A DNA stretch of 64,000 nucleotides, from NCBI GenBank assembly GCA_020633125.1, contig JACKEH010000006.1:62001-126000 (forward strand), read 5' to 3'. The stretch is from Sandaracinus sp. (GTDB lineage Bacteria > Myxococcota_A > Polyangia > Polyangiales > Houyiibacteriaceae). Position 1 is the first letter of the stretch, and each line of letters opens with the position of its first letter. The notes under the pieces are model-generated. The model was not told the DNA's origin, did no database searches, and saw only the letters and a program-made list of their open reading frames with translations. The translations under genes and the position numbers were made by a program. This document shows, piece by piece, positions 7,079 to 15,800 of the stretch.

Positions 7079-8192
7079 AGGTCGCGTCCATCGACGCGGC
7101 GTAGCGCGCGACGTGCGTCGCTTCGTCGCCGCAGAGCGTGACGAGCGAATGCATGCGCTTGAAGTAGAGCCCGATGTCGTGCTCGTCGGTGACGCCGACG
7201 CCGCCGTGAAGTTGCACCGCCTGGCGGCTCACGAGCTGTCCGCCCTGCGCGAGCTGAAGCTTCGCGGCCGACACGGCGCGTGCGCGCTCTTCGCCGTCCT
7301 CGCTCGCACGCACCGCGCTCTCGGTGTGAATCGACTTGAGCAGCTCGACCTCGACGAACATGTCGACCGCGCGGTGCTGCAGCGCCTGGAAGGTGCCGAT
7401 CTTCACGTCGAACTGCTCGCGTGTCTTCAGGTACTCGACCGTCATCCAGAGCATCGCGAAGGCGACGCCGAGGCCTTCGGCGACCGTGGCCGCCGCGCCG
7501 AAGTCGAGCACGCGCTCGAGGACCTCGGTGGCCGGACGCGCGGAGAGGCGCCGATCCTCGCCGACGCGAACGTCCGCCAAGGTCACGTGCGCCGCGCGGT
7601 GACCGTCCATGAGGCGCACGGTCTTTCGCGCGGTGTCGGCGGCGTCGACGACGAAGAGCTGCATGCCCTCGTCGCTCATCGCCGCCACGACGAAGTGGTC
7701 GGCGCTGTGGCCGTCGAGCACGAACGACTTCTCGCCCGCGATCACCCAACCGTCGCCGTCACGGCGCGCGGTGGTGGTGCAGCAACGCGCATCGAAGCGC
7801 ACGCCTCGCTCGGTGAACGCGAGCGAGAGGGTGGTGTCGCCCTCCATCATCGGCGCGAGGAACTTCTCGTGCTGCGCCGAGGCGCCGCCGAGCCAGAGCG
7901 CGTGTCCACCGAGCACGACGCTCGAGAGGTAAGGCTCGGGCACGAGCGTCTTGCCGAGCTGCTCGAGCACGATGCCCGCGTCGACGAAGCTCCCACCGAG
8001 GCCGCCGACCTCTTCGGGGAAGGGAATGGAGAGCCAACCGAGCTCGCCCATCTTCTTCCACGTGGCTTTGTCCCAGCCCGGGCCGTCCGCGTCGCGGAGC
8101 TTTCGGAATCGCTCGAGGGTCGACTCCTTCTTGCCGAAATCGCCCACCGTCTTGGCGAGCATCTTCTGATCGTCGGAGAGATCGAAATCCAT
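7077..8192 (-). CDS. Acyl-CoA dehydrogenase family protein (FadE28-like partner subunit)
   Basis: 371 aa flavoprotein-fold protein, second gene of a two-gene operon (18 bases from the first). It starts MDFDLSDDQKML and carries the middle-domain LAFTERGVRFDARC and the C-terminal QAVQLHGGVGVTDEHDIGLY, the form typical of FadE28/FadE34-like proteins that form alpha2-beta2 heterotetramers with a second dehydrogenase. It lacks the YEGT Glu of medium-chain enzymes and has no obvious helix-G Glu, so it is probably the structural or FAD-sharing subunit. Heteromeric pairs of this kind act on CoA thioesters of steroid side chains in actinobacteria; the substrate here is not known. Confidence 0.88.
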   Translation of the reverse strand: MDFDLSDDQKMLAKTVGDFGKKESTLERFRKLRDADGPGWDKATWKKMGELGWLSIPFPEEVGGLGGSFVDAGIVLEQLGKTLVPEPYLSSVVLGGHALWLGGASAQHEKFLAPMMEGDTTLSLAFTERGVRFDARCCTTTARRDGDGWVIAGEKSFVLDGHSADHFVVAAMSDEGMQLFVVDAADTARKTVRLMDGHRAAHVTLADVRVGEDRRLSARPATEVLERVLDFGAAATVAEGLGVAFAMLWMTVEYLKTREQFDVKIGTFQALQHRAVDMFVEVELLKSIHTESAVRASEDGEERARAVSAAKLQLAQGGQLVSRQAVQLHGGVGVTDEHDIGLYFKRMHSLVTLCGDEATHVARYAASMDAT

Positions 8193-8210
8193 GGTTCGTG
8201 TCCTTTTCGA

Positions 8211-9392
8211 TCAGGCGCTCGGGAGGCCGAGGATGAGCTTGGCGAGGATGTTCTTCTGGATCTCGTTCGACCCGGCGTAGATGGTGGTCGCGCGGTCGTA
8301 ACAGAACGTCGGCGGCACCCAGCGCTCGAAGGGCTCGACCGCTTCGTCGTCGTGCCAGGCGAGCGAGCTCTGACCCATGATCTCCATGCAGAGCTCGTCG
8401 GCCTCCTGCACGAGCATCGAACCGACGAGCTTGAGGATCGACGACTCGGGTCCGGGGTGATGACCCTTCTGCTGCTCGGCGAGCGCGCGGTAGTTCGTCA
8501 TCTGATGCGCGCGCAGACGCATCTCGAGGCGCGCGAGCTTGCCGCGGAAGTGCGGGTCTTCGATCAGCGGCTTGCCGTCGGCGCCGCGGTGGTGTGCGGC
8601 GAGGCGTTTGGCGAGGCGCAGGTTACGGCGCGTCTGACCGACGGCGGCGACGAGCGTGCGCTCGTGGCCGAGCAGCGCCTTGGCGAGGTTCCAACCGCCG
8701 TTGAGCGGCCCGAGGAGGTTCTCCTTGGGCACCTTCGCGTTGTCGAAGAAGGTGTCGCAGAACGCCGGCGTGTCGCCGAGGGTCTGCATCGGCTTCACCT
8801 CGACGCCCGGCGTGTTCATCTCGACGAGGAGGAACGAGATGCCTTGCTGCTTCTTGCCCTCGGTGCTCGTGCGCACGAGGCAGAAGATCCAGTCGGCGTA
8901 TTGCGCGTAGGTGGTCCAGGTCTTCTGGCCCGTGACGACGAAGTGGTCTCCCGCGTCGACCGCCATCGTGCGAAGCGACGCGAGGTCGGAGCCCGCGTTC
9001 GGCTCCGAGTAACCCTGGCACCAGACCTCTTCGCCGCTGAGGATCTTCGGGAGGAAACGCGCGCGCTGCGCGTCGTTGCCGAAGCGCATGATCAGCGGCG
9101 CGACCATCACGAGGCCGAAGGGCGAGAGCGGCGGCGCGCCGGCGAGCTCGAGCTCTTCGCCGAGGATGAAGCGCTGCGTGGCGGAGAAGCCGGGGCCACC
9201 GAACTCCTTCGGCCAATGCGGCGCGACCCACCCCTTGGCGTAGAGCAGCTTGTGCCACTCCATGACCTCGGGCATTTCGAAGTACGCGGCGTGCTCGGCC
9301 TTCGCCTTGAGGTGCGGAGGCATGTTCTCCGCGATCCACGTGCGGACTTCCTGGCGGAAGGCCTCTTCCTCGGGGCTGAACGAGAGATCCAT
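8211..9392 (-). CDS. Acyl-CoA dehydrogenase (FadE29-like catalytic subunit)
   Basis: 393 aa, FAD-dependent alpha,beta-dehydrogenation of an acyl-CoA thioester, with electrons passing to ETF. The domain order is the standard helical N-terminus, beta middle domain (CQGYSEPNAGSDLASLRTMA, the flavin and substrate region) and helical C-terminus. The position of the medium-chain catalytic Glu reads YAGSNEIQ (Ala), while a Glu is present in helix G in LLGHERTLVA (about residue 244), the isovaleryl-CoA dehydrogenase and ChsE-type location. This supports an alpha2-beta2 enzyme with the downstream gene. A TTGAAT-CCCC-ATTCA dyad lies 33-48 bases upstream of the ATG. Confidence 0.93.
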   Translation of the reverse strand: MDLSFSPEEEAFRQEVRTWIAENMPPHLKAKAEHAAYFEMPEVMEWHKLLYAKGWVAPHWPKEFGGPGFSATQRFILGEELELAGAPPLSPFGLVMVAPLIMRFGNDAQRARFLPKILSGEEVWCQGYSEPNAGSDLASLRTMAVDAGDHFVVTGQKTWTTYAQYADWIFCLVRTSTEGKKQQGISFLLVEMNTPGVEVKPMQTLGDTPAFCDTFFDNAKVPKENLLGPLNGGWNLAKALLGHERTLVAAVGQTRRNLRLAKRLAAHHRGADGKPLIEDPHFRGKLARLEMRLRAHQMTNYRALAEQQKGHHPGPESSILKLVGSMLVQEADELCMEIMGQSSLAWHDDEAVEPFERWVPPTFCYDRATTIYAGSNEIQKNILAKLILGLPSA

Positions 9393-9424
9393 GGCGGCGG
9401 ACGATAGTGTCGGCGCCGGGATAG

Positions 9425-9440
9425 TTGAATCCCCATTCAG
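9425..9440. promoter_or_regulatory. TTGAAT-N4-ATTCAG dyad upstream of the acyl-CoA dehydrogenase operon
   Basis: TTGAAT at 9425-9430 and ATTCAG at 9435-9440 form a near-perfect palindrome 33-48 bases before the start of the 9392 gene. It shares the TTGAAT/ATTCAA core with the TetR dyad at 4737-4776, so the same or a related regulator could bind. Short, so chance is possible. Confidence 0.4.
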
Positions 9441-9464
9441 GCGTTTTTGCGAACGCTGTGCGTT

Positions 9465-11147
9465 TCAGCGCGCTTCATCGCGCCAACGCCGCGAAAGCGC
9501 GACCTCGGCGCGGTAGGCGTCCGCGCTGCGGCGCTGCGTCTTGTCGTCCCAGCCGAGGCGGCGGCCGAGCTCGTGCGCGACGGCGTCGACGCTGCCGAGG
9601 CCCTGATCGACGTCGCGGTAGAAGAGCTGCGTGCGGCGAATCATCACGTCGCAGACGCTCGCGGCGAGCTCGTGCGTGGCGGCGTAGGTCACCTGCGCGA
9701 GAATCTCCGGGCGACCCGGCACGAGGCGATGGCCGAGGCCCGGGTCTTCCTTCACGAGCTTGGCGACGACCAGCGCGCGCATGCCGTAGGTGTTCGCGAG
9801 GTGGAGCGCGACGTCCTCGTCGAGCCGGTCTTCGCTCGCCGCGCGCACGCGCTTGCCGACCTCGGCGTGGTCGTCGTTCTCGGGCCACCCTTGGCCGCCG
9901 GGCAGCGGGTTCTCGTCGGTGTGCGAGGGGGTGAGCGTGCAACGGTCGCCCTGCAGACGGAGCAGCTTCACGGCGGTGTCGACCACTTCGCCGGCCATGC
10001 GGCGGTACGTCGTGAGCTTGCCGCCGGCGATGGTGAGTAGGCCGTCGCGACCGACGAGGATCTCGTGCTCGCGGCTGACGTCGCTCTCGCTCATGCCGGC
10101 CTTCTGCGGCGGCGCGACGAGCGGTCGAAGTCCGGCCCAGGTCGCGATCACGTCGGCGCGTGCGATCTGGTGGTTGGGGAAGTACGCGTTCGAGGCGTCG
10201 ATCAGGTAGTCGACGTCTTCGAGCGTGGCGTGCACGTCCTTCGGGTCGCCCTCGAAGTCGGTGTCGGTCGTGCCGATGTACGTGCGGTCGCCCCACGGAA
10301 GCGCGAAGAGCACGCGCTCGTCGGTCGGATGGAAGCAGACGACGGCGTGCTGCACGGGGAGCTTCGAAGCCTCGACGACGATGTGCACGCCCTTGGTCGG
10401 ACGAAGCACCTTCTTGTGCTCCTGGCCCGGGATCGAGCTGAGCGCGCGGGTCGAGTCCGTCCACGGGCCGGTCGCGTTGATGACGACCTTCGCGCGAATC
10501 TCCTTGGTGCCTTGGCCGCCGAGGGTGTCTTCGACGAGCGCGCCGTTGATGCGGCCGTCGTCGCCCTTGAGGAAACGCTTCACCTTCGCGCCGGTGCAGA
10601 CGGTGGCGCCTTGTTCCGCGGCGTCGAGCGCGGTCTCGAGGGTCAGACGCGCGTCGTCGGTGGAACAGTCGTAGTAGAGCGGCGCGCCCTTGAGGCCGTC
10701 ACGGTCGAGCGCCGGCTCGAGCTCGGCGACGTCCTTCGGCTTGAGGTTCCGGTGAATCTTCGGCGAGCGGAAGAGCGAGAGCCCGTCGTAGAGCCACATG
10801 CCCGTGTTGATGACGAAGAGGTTGTGGCGCGACCCCTTGTACACGGGGAAGAGGAAGCCGAGCGGGTTCACGAGGTGCGGCGCGAGATCCATGAGGATGC
10901 GCCGCTCGCTCACCGACTCGAAGACCATCGCGAGCTCGCCGTGCTCGAGGTAACGAAGGCCGCCGTGCACGAGCTTGCTGCTGCGCGAGCTGGTGCCGTA
11001 GGCGAAGTCGTTCATCTCGACCAGCGCCACCGAGAGCCCGCGACGTACCGCGTCTCGCGCCACGCCGGTTCCAGTGATCCCCCCACCCACGACGAGGACG
11101 TCGACGTCCCCTCCCAGGCGTTCCCACATCTCGCGTCGCGTCGCCAT
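9465..11147 (-). CDS. glpD: Glycerol-3-phosphate dehydrogenase, FAD-dependent
   Basis: Membrane-associated respiratory enzyme that oxidises sn-glycerol-3-phosphate to dihydroxyacetone phosphate and reduces quinone. 560 aa. The N-terminal FAD-binding Rossmann motif is VDVLVVGGGITGTGVARDAV, then the family signature TSSRSSKLVHGGLRYLEHGE and ATGPWTDSTRAL. The C-terminal DAO_C helical domain includes RRTQLFYRDVDQG. The glycerol facilitator and kinase genes are not adjacent. It is separated from the acyl-CoA dehydrogenase start by 72 bases and is transcribed in the same direction, so it could be the first gene of that unit, though a separate promoter with the TTGAAT dyad is more likely for the downstream genes. 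Confidence 0.97.
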   Translation of the reverse strand: MATRREMWERLGGDVDVLVVGGGITGTGVARDAVRRGLSVALVEMNDFAYGTSSRSSKLVHGGLRYLEHGELAMVFESVSERRILMDLAPHLVNPLGFLFPVYKGSRHNLFVINTGMWLYDGLSLFRSPKIHRNLKPKDVAELEPALDRDGLKGAPLYYDCSTDDARLTLETALDAAEQGATVCTGAKVKRFLKGDDGRINGALVEDTLGGQGTKEIRAKVVINATGPWTDSTRALSSIPGQEHKKVLRPTKGVHIVVEASKLPVQHAVVCFHPTDERVLFALPWGDRTYIGTTDTDFEGDPKDVHATLEDVDYLIDASNAYFPNHQIARADVIATWAGLRPLVAPPQKAGMSESDVSREHEILVGRDGLLTIAGGKLTTYRRMAGEVVDTAVKLLRLQGDRCTLTPSHTDENPLPGGQGWPENDDHAEVGKRVRAASEDRLDEDVALHLANTYGMRALVVAKLVKEDPGLGHRLVPGRPEILAQVTYAATHELAASVCDVMIRRTQLFYRDVDQGLGSVDAVAHELGRRLGWDDKTQRRSADAYRAEVALSRRWRDEAR

Positions 11148-11193
11148 TGCCCAGAGGCATAGCTTTGACGCGCCGCGTCGGCTAGTGGGAGGC

Positions 11194-11402
11194 GCGCGGT
11201 GTCTTGTTCGCTTCGCTCACGGGGGCGGGGAGGTGTCCCCGCCGGCCCCTCTGCCTGGTTCACTCGCCCATGGCGAGCGAACCTCGGGGACGCTCCTGGG
11301 CGCGGTGTCTTGTTCGCTTCGCTCACGGGGGCGGGGAGGTTTCCCCGCCGGCCCCTCTCCTCGTCCACTCGCCTGCGGCGAGCGAACCTCGGGGCGCTCC
11401 TG
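11194..11402. repeat. 106-base tandem duplication
   Basis: Unit 1 at 11194-11299 and unit 2 at 11300-11402 start with gcgcggtgtcttgttcgc and end with gcgaacctcgggg...cgctcctgg. They differ mainly in the middle (ctgcctggttcactcgccca versus ctcctcgtccactcgcctgc). Each unit has internal hairpins (gcggggaggt/tccccgcc) and gttcgctt/agcgaac arms. It lies upstream of glpD in a gap without genes. Confidence 0.8.
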
Positions 11403-11520
11403 GGCGCTGCGCGCCCGCCGCGGGGGCGTCCCCAGCATCGACTCCTCGCGCTTCGCGCTTGGGTTCGGCGCCACCGCTCCGCGTCGAGCAAACGCACCCC
11501 GTGAGCCCACGAACCGCTCG

Positions 11521-11607
11521 CCCGAACGACTAGCCCGAACGACTAGCCCGAACGACGCCCGAACGACGCCCGAACGACTAGCCCGAACGACTAGCCCGAA
11601 CGACTAC
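11521..11607. repeat. Short tandem array of CCCGAACGAC-based units
   Basis: Seven units start with CCCGAACGAC. Five are followed by TAG or TA (13-base unit) and two by G (11-base unit). The last unit merges with the stop codon (TAG, 11604-11606) of the gene on the minus strand. There are no spacers of variable sequence, so it is not a CRISPR array. It probably arose by slippage. Confidence 0.8.
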
Positions 11608-12227
11608 CCCAACGCCGGGAGCTTGACGAGGAGCGCGACCTCGCCGTCTTCCGCTTCGACGCCGCGCAGCTCGAGCAGCTCGAGCACCATGCCGGCGGGT
11701 CCCTTCGACTGGACACGCCGCACCATCGGGACCGTGCGAAGGTCGACGCGTACGTGCTCTTCTCCGTCGCGATCCACGATCGCGCCCGAGAGGTCGTCGC
11801 TCTCTGCCTTCGGCAACGCGACGCTCCACAGCGTCTGCGCGATGGCGCCCGCGAGCGCGCCCGCCACCTCGCGGGTTCGCGGGCTTCGAAGCGCCTCGGT
11901 CGGCTCGACGCGGAACACCAGCTCCTTGGCCCCACGAGGCGCGAAGCGGGCGCTCTCGGGGAAGAAGCGGCACGAGACGGTCTCGTCGTCGCGGTAGGTC
12001 ACGTCGACGAGGATCGCGCCGTGGCGCGCGGTCACGGTCGCGGCGCGTACCCCCGGCACGTGCGCGACGACCTGCGTCAGCGCGCGCTCGTGCAGCACGA
12101 GGCGTTGGCGTCGGAGCTCCGCCACCATGCGCTGCACTGCGGCGAGCGGCGCGACGTCGCCGAGTCGGTCGCGAGCACGGTCGGCGCCCGCACGCAGCAG
12201 GCTTCGGAGGAGGTCCAGGCGCGCCAT
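11604..12227 (-). CDS. Hypothetical protein, 207 aa
   Basis: No recognised family. The N-terminal 50 residues are helical and basic (LLRSLLRAGADRARDRLGD), with no signal peptide. Next comes a beta-rich region (HGAILVDVTYRDDETVSCRF) and a C-terminal segment rich in Leu and Glu ending in VALLVKLPALG. The acidic/basic alternation and lack of Cys suggest a cytosolic protein. The start at 12227 is the only ATG with open frame continuity. It is divergent from the M23 peptidase gene; the 226-base gap between them should hold both promoters. The stop codon lies in the slippage-prone array at 11521-11607, so C-terminal length may vary between strains. Confidence 0.65.
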   Translation of the reverse strand: MARLDLLRSLLRAGADRARDRLGDVAPLAAVQRMVAELRRQRLVLHERALTQVVAHVPGVRAATVTARHGAILVDVTYRDDETVSCRFFPESARFAPRGAKELVFRVEPTEALRSPRTREVAGALAGAIAQTLWSVALPKAESDDLSGAIVDRDGEEHVRVDLRTVPMVRRVQSKGPAGMVLELLELRGVEAEDGEVALLVKLPALG

Positions 12228-12453
12228 GCGCTCGGTGTAGCACCCCGTGGCGCTCGGCGCGGGCTCGAGTCCGCAACGCGTCGGCGAGCGCTCAGCTTCT
12301 GGACGTGAGGACGAGTGAGTCCCCGTCGCGGGAGTGGGCAGGTGAGCACGGTGGTCGCAGGTGCGCGTGGTTCAAGTGTTCGAATTTAGTGGTGTTTTTG
12401 TGATCTGTGTCAGGAGGTGAAAGGTTGGTCCACGGGTTGCGAAGACCTCTCTC

Positions 12454-13392
12454 ATGCGATCGACGACTCGAACCTTGGCGCTCCTCTGGCTTTCGGCCTG
12501 CACGACCACGATCGGTGGCGAGTGGGAAGAGGGCGACGACTTGGATCCCGCCAACACGCTCGCGGAAGAAGGCGAGTGGATGGACGAAGGACCTCCCGAC
12601 GGAGACCTGTTCGAAGAAGGCGCGGACGACGACGCCGGGGCCGGTGGGGTCGTGGACTCGTCCAGCGACGCGCTGAGCGGCGCGCCGCGCTTCCAGCTCC
12701 CGTTCCCGTGCGGCCAGGTCTGGGCGGGCCAGACGCGCACCAACCACAGCCCGCGGCTCTCGATCGACTTCAACCGCGCGAACGACATCGGGGATGCGGT
12801 CGTCGCCGCAGCTGCAGGCACCGTGACGCGCGTCTCGAACGAAGGCTCGGTGAGCTACGGCCGCTGGGTCGAGGTCGATCACGGCAACGGCTACCGCACG
12901 CGCTACGCGCACCTGAACTCGCAGGCGGTTCGCGTCGGTCAACGGGTCTCGCGTGGGCAGCGTCTCGGCACGGTGGGCAGCACCGGCGGCTCCAGCGGCC
13001 CGCACCTTCACTACGAGCTTCGCCGCAACAACGTGGTGCTGCGGCCGGTCTTCAACGGCGCGACCGCGTTCTTCTACGGCACCAAGAACTACGTCAGCCA
13101 GAACTGCAGCAGCGGCTCGAGCGGCGGCGGTTCGACGAGCGGAGCGGTCACGGGTCGCGTGCGCACGAGCGGCGCCGCGCTGACCGTGCGTTCGGGCCCC
13201 GGCACCGGCTACCGCGCGGTCGGGAGCGTCGCGAACGGCCAGCCGGTTCGCATCACGTGCCAGAAGCGTGGGCAGACCGTGAGCGGCACCTACGGCACCT
13301 CGAACCTCTGGGACTACATCGGCACGGGCTACGTCTCCGACGCCTACGTGCTCACCGGATCGGACGGCCAGGTCGCGCCGACCTGTCGCTGA
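12454..13392 (+). CDS. M23 family metallopeptidase lipoprotein with SH3b-like domain
   Basis: Zinc peptidase predicted to cut or remodel peptidoglycan cross-links. 312 aa. The lipobox LSAC puts the lipidated Cys at residue 16, followed by an acidic Asp/Glu/Gly linker of about 60 residues. The peptidase domain is at about 85-205: first ligands His98 and Asp105, then YAHLN (His153) and GPHLHYELR (His184-x-His186). After a Ser/Gly linker, residues about 225-305 resemble an SH3b cell-wall-binding module (VRTSGAALTVRSGPGTGYRA, with Asn/Gln-rich surface). Acting outside the inner membrane fits the lipoprotein signal. It has no clear ribosome-binding site; AGGAGG sits 36 bases before the ATG. Confidence 0.9.
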   Translation: MRSTTRTLALLWLSACTTTIGGEWEEGDDLDPANTLAEEGEWMDEGPPDGDLFEEGADDDAGAGGVVDSSSDALSGAPRFQLPFPCGQVWAGQTRTNHSPRLSIDFNRANDIGDAVVAAAAGTVTRVSNEGSVSYGRWVEVDHGNGYRTRYAHLNSQAVRVGQRVSRGQRLGTVGSTGGSSGPHLHYELRRNNVVLRPVFNGATAFFYGTKNYVSQNCSSGSSGGGSTSGAVTGRVRTSGAALTVRSGPGTGYRAVGSVANGQPVRITCQKRGQTVSGTYGTSNLWDYIGTGYVSDAYVLTGSDGQVAPTCR

Positions 13393-13450
13393 GCTTCCTC
13401 GCTTCGCCGCGACCGACGGGTCGCGTGCGAAGCCGTTTCGCTGGACTGGT

Positions 13451-15166
13451 ATGCTTGCTGACGTCGTGCGACGCGTCGTCCTCGGTTGGCTGTGTGGCTT
13501 CGGGCTCGCCTGTGCGGGCTCGGAGCCGCTCGAGCTGAGCGTCGATCTGAAGACCGACTACGCCGCGGGCGAAGACTTCTTCGCGACACGCGTGGAGCTG
13601 CTCGCGGTGGACCTGCCGGACGTGGGACCCGAGGGCATGTCGCTCGTTCGGGTCGACTCGTTGCCGGAAGGGGATCTCTTGGCGGGAGCTCGCGTCGCGG
13701 ATCTCGAAGGGCTCGAGCCCGGCTCGCGCGTGGTCGTGGTCTCCTTGCTCGACGCCGACCGCGCGACGGTGGCGTCGCGGCGGGTGCGCATCGAGCTCGA
13801 ACGCGACGCAGCGGTGACGGTGCTCATCGGCTCGCTGTGTGCGGACGTGACCTGCCCCGGAAGCGGCGACGATCCCGACGCCACCGAATGCGCGAGCGGA
13901 CGCTGCGTTCCCCCGACGTGCAGCCCACAGAACCCGGAGTCGTGTCTGCCCTTCGCGTGTGAGGTCTCGTCGGATTGCACTTCGCCGACCGATTGCGCGG
14001 ATCCGATCTGCGTCGACGGAGAGTGTTTCTTGCTGCCCGACGCGACACGGTGCCGCGAGGGCGAACGATGCGACGTCGTCGCGGGGTGCGCGCTCGGCGC
14101 GTGCAGCGAGGTGGAGAGCGCGTGTGTCGACGGCATCGACGACGATTGCGACGGGCTCACCGATTGCGCCGACCCCGATTGCCTCGACGCGGCGTGCGAC
14201 GACGCAAGCGCGTGCACCGAGCGCGACGCGTGCTCGGCCGAGGGCGTCTGCGCGGGAAGCACGATCACGTGCGACGACGGCGAGGCATGCACGGAGGACG
14301 CTTGCGATCCCGCGAGCGGTTGCACCTTCACGGCGCTCGACGCCGCCTGCGACGACGGCATCTTCTGCAACGGCGACGACCGCTGCGGCGAAGACGGTAC
14401 CTGCTCGGTGCACGGGGCACCGCCCTGCGAGAGCTTCTGCAACGAGATGCGGCGCACGTGCGACGCGTGCATCAGCGACGGCGATTGCGGCGCGCCGATG
14501 GAAGGCGCGTGGAGCGCCTGCAACTACGGCTCCACCTGCGGTGAGAGTGGTACGCGCACGCGCACGGTGATGACGCCGACGTGCATGGACGGCACCTGCG
14601 TGTTCACGCCGGCCGCCGAGCAGGAGACGTGCACGCGCGACACCGACGGCGATTCGTGTGGAACGACGACGACGGGCTCGTGGTCGGGCTGCGGCGGGTT
14701 CTCCAACGCGTGCGACACCACGGGCACTCGTTCACGCTCGGTGACGACACGCACGTGCGCGAGCGGCGGCTGCCAAGCGCGCACCACGACGCAATCGGAG
14801 AGCTGCTCGCGTTCGGCGCCTTCCGACGGAACGGGCTGCGGCAGCGGGCGGGTGTGCTGCGGCGCGAACAACTGCGTGGCGCTCACCAACGACTCGCATT
14901 GCGGCGCATGCCGTGTGCAGTGCCCGGGCTCCATGGTCTGTGCACGCACACCGACGAACGGCTACGCGTGCCGAGGGTGTTCTTCGAACGATCAATGCCG
15001 CGCCGAGCTCGACTCGCGCGCGACCTGCTACACGTCGGGCTCTTCGTTCTGCAACTGCCAGTGTTCTTCGGACGGCGTGTGCTCGAACGGCGGTTGTGGC
15101 GCGGGCTTCTATTGTTGGGATTGCCCGGGACACAACTTCTGCTCGCCGGGCGGCGGCAGCTGTTGA
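13451..15166 (+). CDS. Large cysteine-rich secreted lipoprotein
   Basis: 571 aa with a likely lipoprotein signal (LCGFGLACAG, Cys21). Residues about 25-130 look like a beta-sandwich (LELSVDLKTDYAAGEDFFAT); the rest is a chain of Cys-rich segments with dozens of cysteines, including D-x-D-x-D-G-type calcium loops (VDGIDDDCDGLTDCADPDC), which matches the MopE/putative metal-binding motif seen in many myxobacterial surface proteins. Thrombospondin-like WSACNYGSTCGESGTRTRTV repeats occur twice. Function is unknown; adhesion, metal binding or surface structure are possible. It follows the M23 gene by 58 bases and may be co-transcribed. Confidence 0.8.
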   Translation: MLADVVRRVVLGWLCGFGLACAGSEPLELSVDLKTDYAAGEDFFATRVELLAVDLPDVGPEGMSLVRVDSLPEGDLLAGARVADLEGLEPGSRVVVVSLLDADRATVASRRVRIELERDAAVTVLIGSLCADVTCPGSGDDPDATECASGRCVPPTCSPQNPESCLPFACEVSSDCTSPTDCADPICVDGECFLLPDATRCREGERCDVVAGCALGACSEVESACVDGIDDDCDGLTDCADPDCLDAACDDASACTERDACSAEGVCAGSTITCDDGEACTEDACDPASGCTFTALDAACDDGIFCNGDDRCGEDGTCSVHGAPPCESFCNEMRRTCDACISDGDCGAPMEGAWSACNYGSTCGESGTRTRTVMTPTCMDGTCVFTPAAEQETCTRDTDGDSCGTTTTGSWSGCGGFSNACDTTGTRSRSVTTRTCASGGCQARTTTQSESCSRSAPSDGTGCGSGRVCCGANNCVALTNDSHCGACRVQCPGSMVCARTPTNGYACRGCSSNDQCRAELDSRATCYTSGSSFCNCQCSSDGVCSNGGCGAGFYCWDCPGHNFCSPGGGSC

Positions 15167-15311
15167 GAGAAGCCGTGCTCGCACGGCCGCGAGCGAAGCG
15201 TCCGGTGGCGCGGGTGGACGCGCTCTCGGAGCGCAGAGCGAAGTCGACGCTCCCGGTTCACCCGCCGAACGCTCCGTGCGCGCCCGAAGCGCTCGGGGTC
15301 GATCGACGGCG

Positions 15312-15800
15312 TCACTCGCAGAAATGCGTGCCGTCGGTGCGGCAATAACTCGCGGCGACTCCGTCGCGGCATCCACGCACGGCGCATCGCCCGAGCTCGT
15401 CGGCCGTCGGTGCCGAGTCGGTCGGCACCGTGGCGATGTCCCAGCGCGCGAAGGTGCGCTCGCCCAAATAGAACGCGCGCTCGATTCGCAGCCGGGACTC
15501 TGGCGCGCGCTCGTCGCCGAGCGCGTCGCACGCGGCGCTGCTGCAATAGCGCACGCGAACCAGCAAGGGCTCTTCGTAGGCTCCGTCGCTCACGACGCTC
15601 ACGCTTCGAGCCTCGGCGACCGAGAGCGGAAACGCGACGCTGCCGGACGCATCCCACGCGTCGTCGAAGCCGACCGAGCCGCGCCGCGCTTGCACGACGG
15701 CGACGCGGTCCGCGTCGGCGGGAAGGCCGAGGTCGAGCTCCAACACGGCGTCGACGTCGCCGCATCCGAGCGCGAGCAGGAGCAGGCACCAACGACGCAT
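15312..15800 (-). CDS. Predicted lipoprotein, last gene of a kinase operon
   Basis: 162 aa, unknown function. ATG at 15800 overlaps the stop of the TPR gene (TGATG). The signal is short and strong (CLLLLALGC, lipobox LALGC). Mature sequence begins GDVDAVLELDLGLPADADRV, and later has SSAACDALGDER and a C-terminal AVRGCRDGVAASYC-TDGTHFC, i.e. about six cysteines that can form disulfides. The N-terminal half is reminiscent of secreted beta-sandwich domains. Being coupled to the TPR and kinase genes suggests a common envelope pathway. Confidence 0.75.
   Translation of the reverse strand: MRRWCLLLLALGCGDVDAVLELDLGLPADADRVAVVQARRGSVGFDDAWDASGSVAFPLSVAEARSVSVVSDGAYEEPLLVRVRYCSSAACDALGDERAPESRLRIERAFYLGERTFARWDIATVPTDSAPTADELGRCAVRGCRDGVAASYCRTDGTHFCE

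Noticed and set aside
6636..9407. A 923-codon open frame on the plus strand
   Set aside because: Antisense to both acyl-CoA dehydrogenases; composition is low-complexity and there is no family resemblance.
11521..11607. CRISPR array
   Set aside because: Units are 11-13 bases with no unique spacers and no cas genes nearby.
12426..12441. Second sigma-54 promoter before the M23 peptidase gene
   Set aside because: TGGTCCACGGGTTGC has the right spacing but several mismatches, and would place the transcript start on the start codon.
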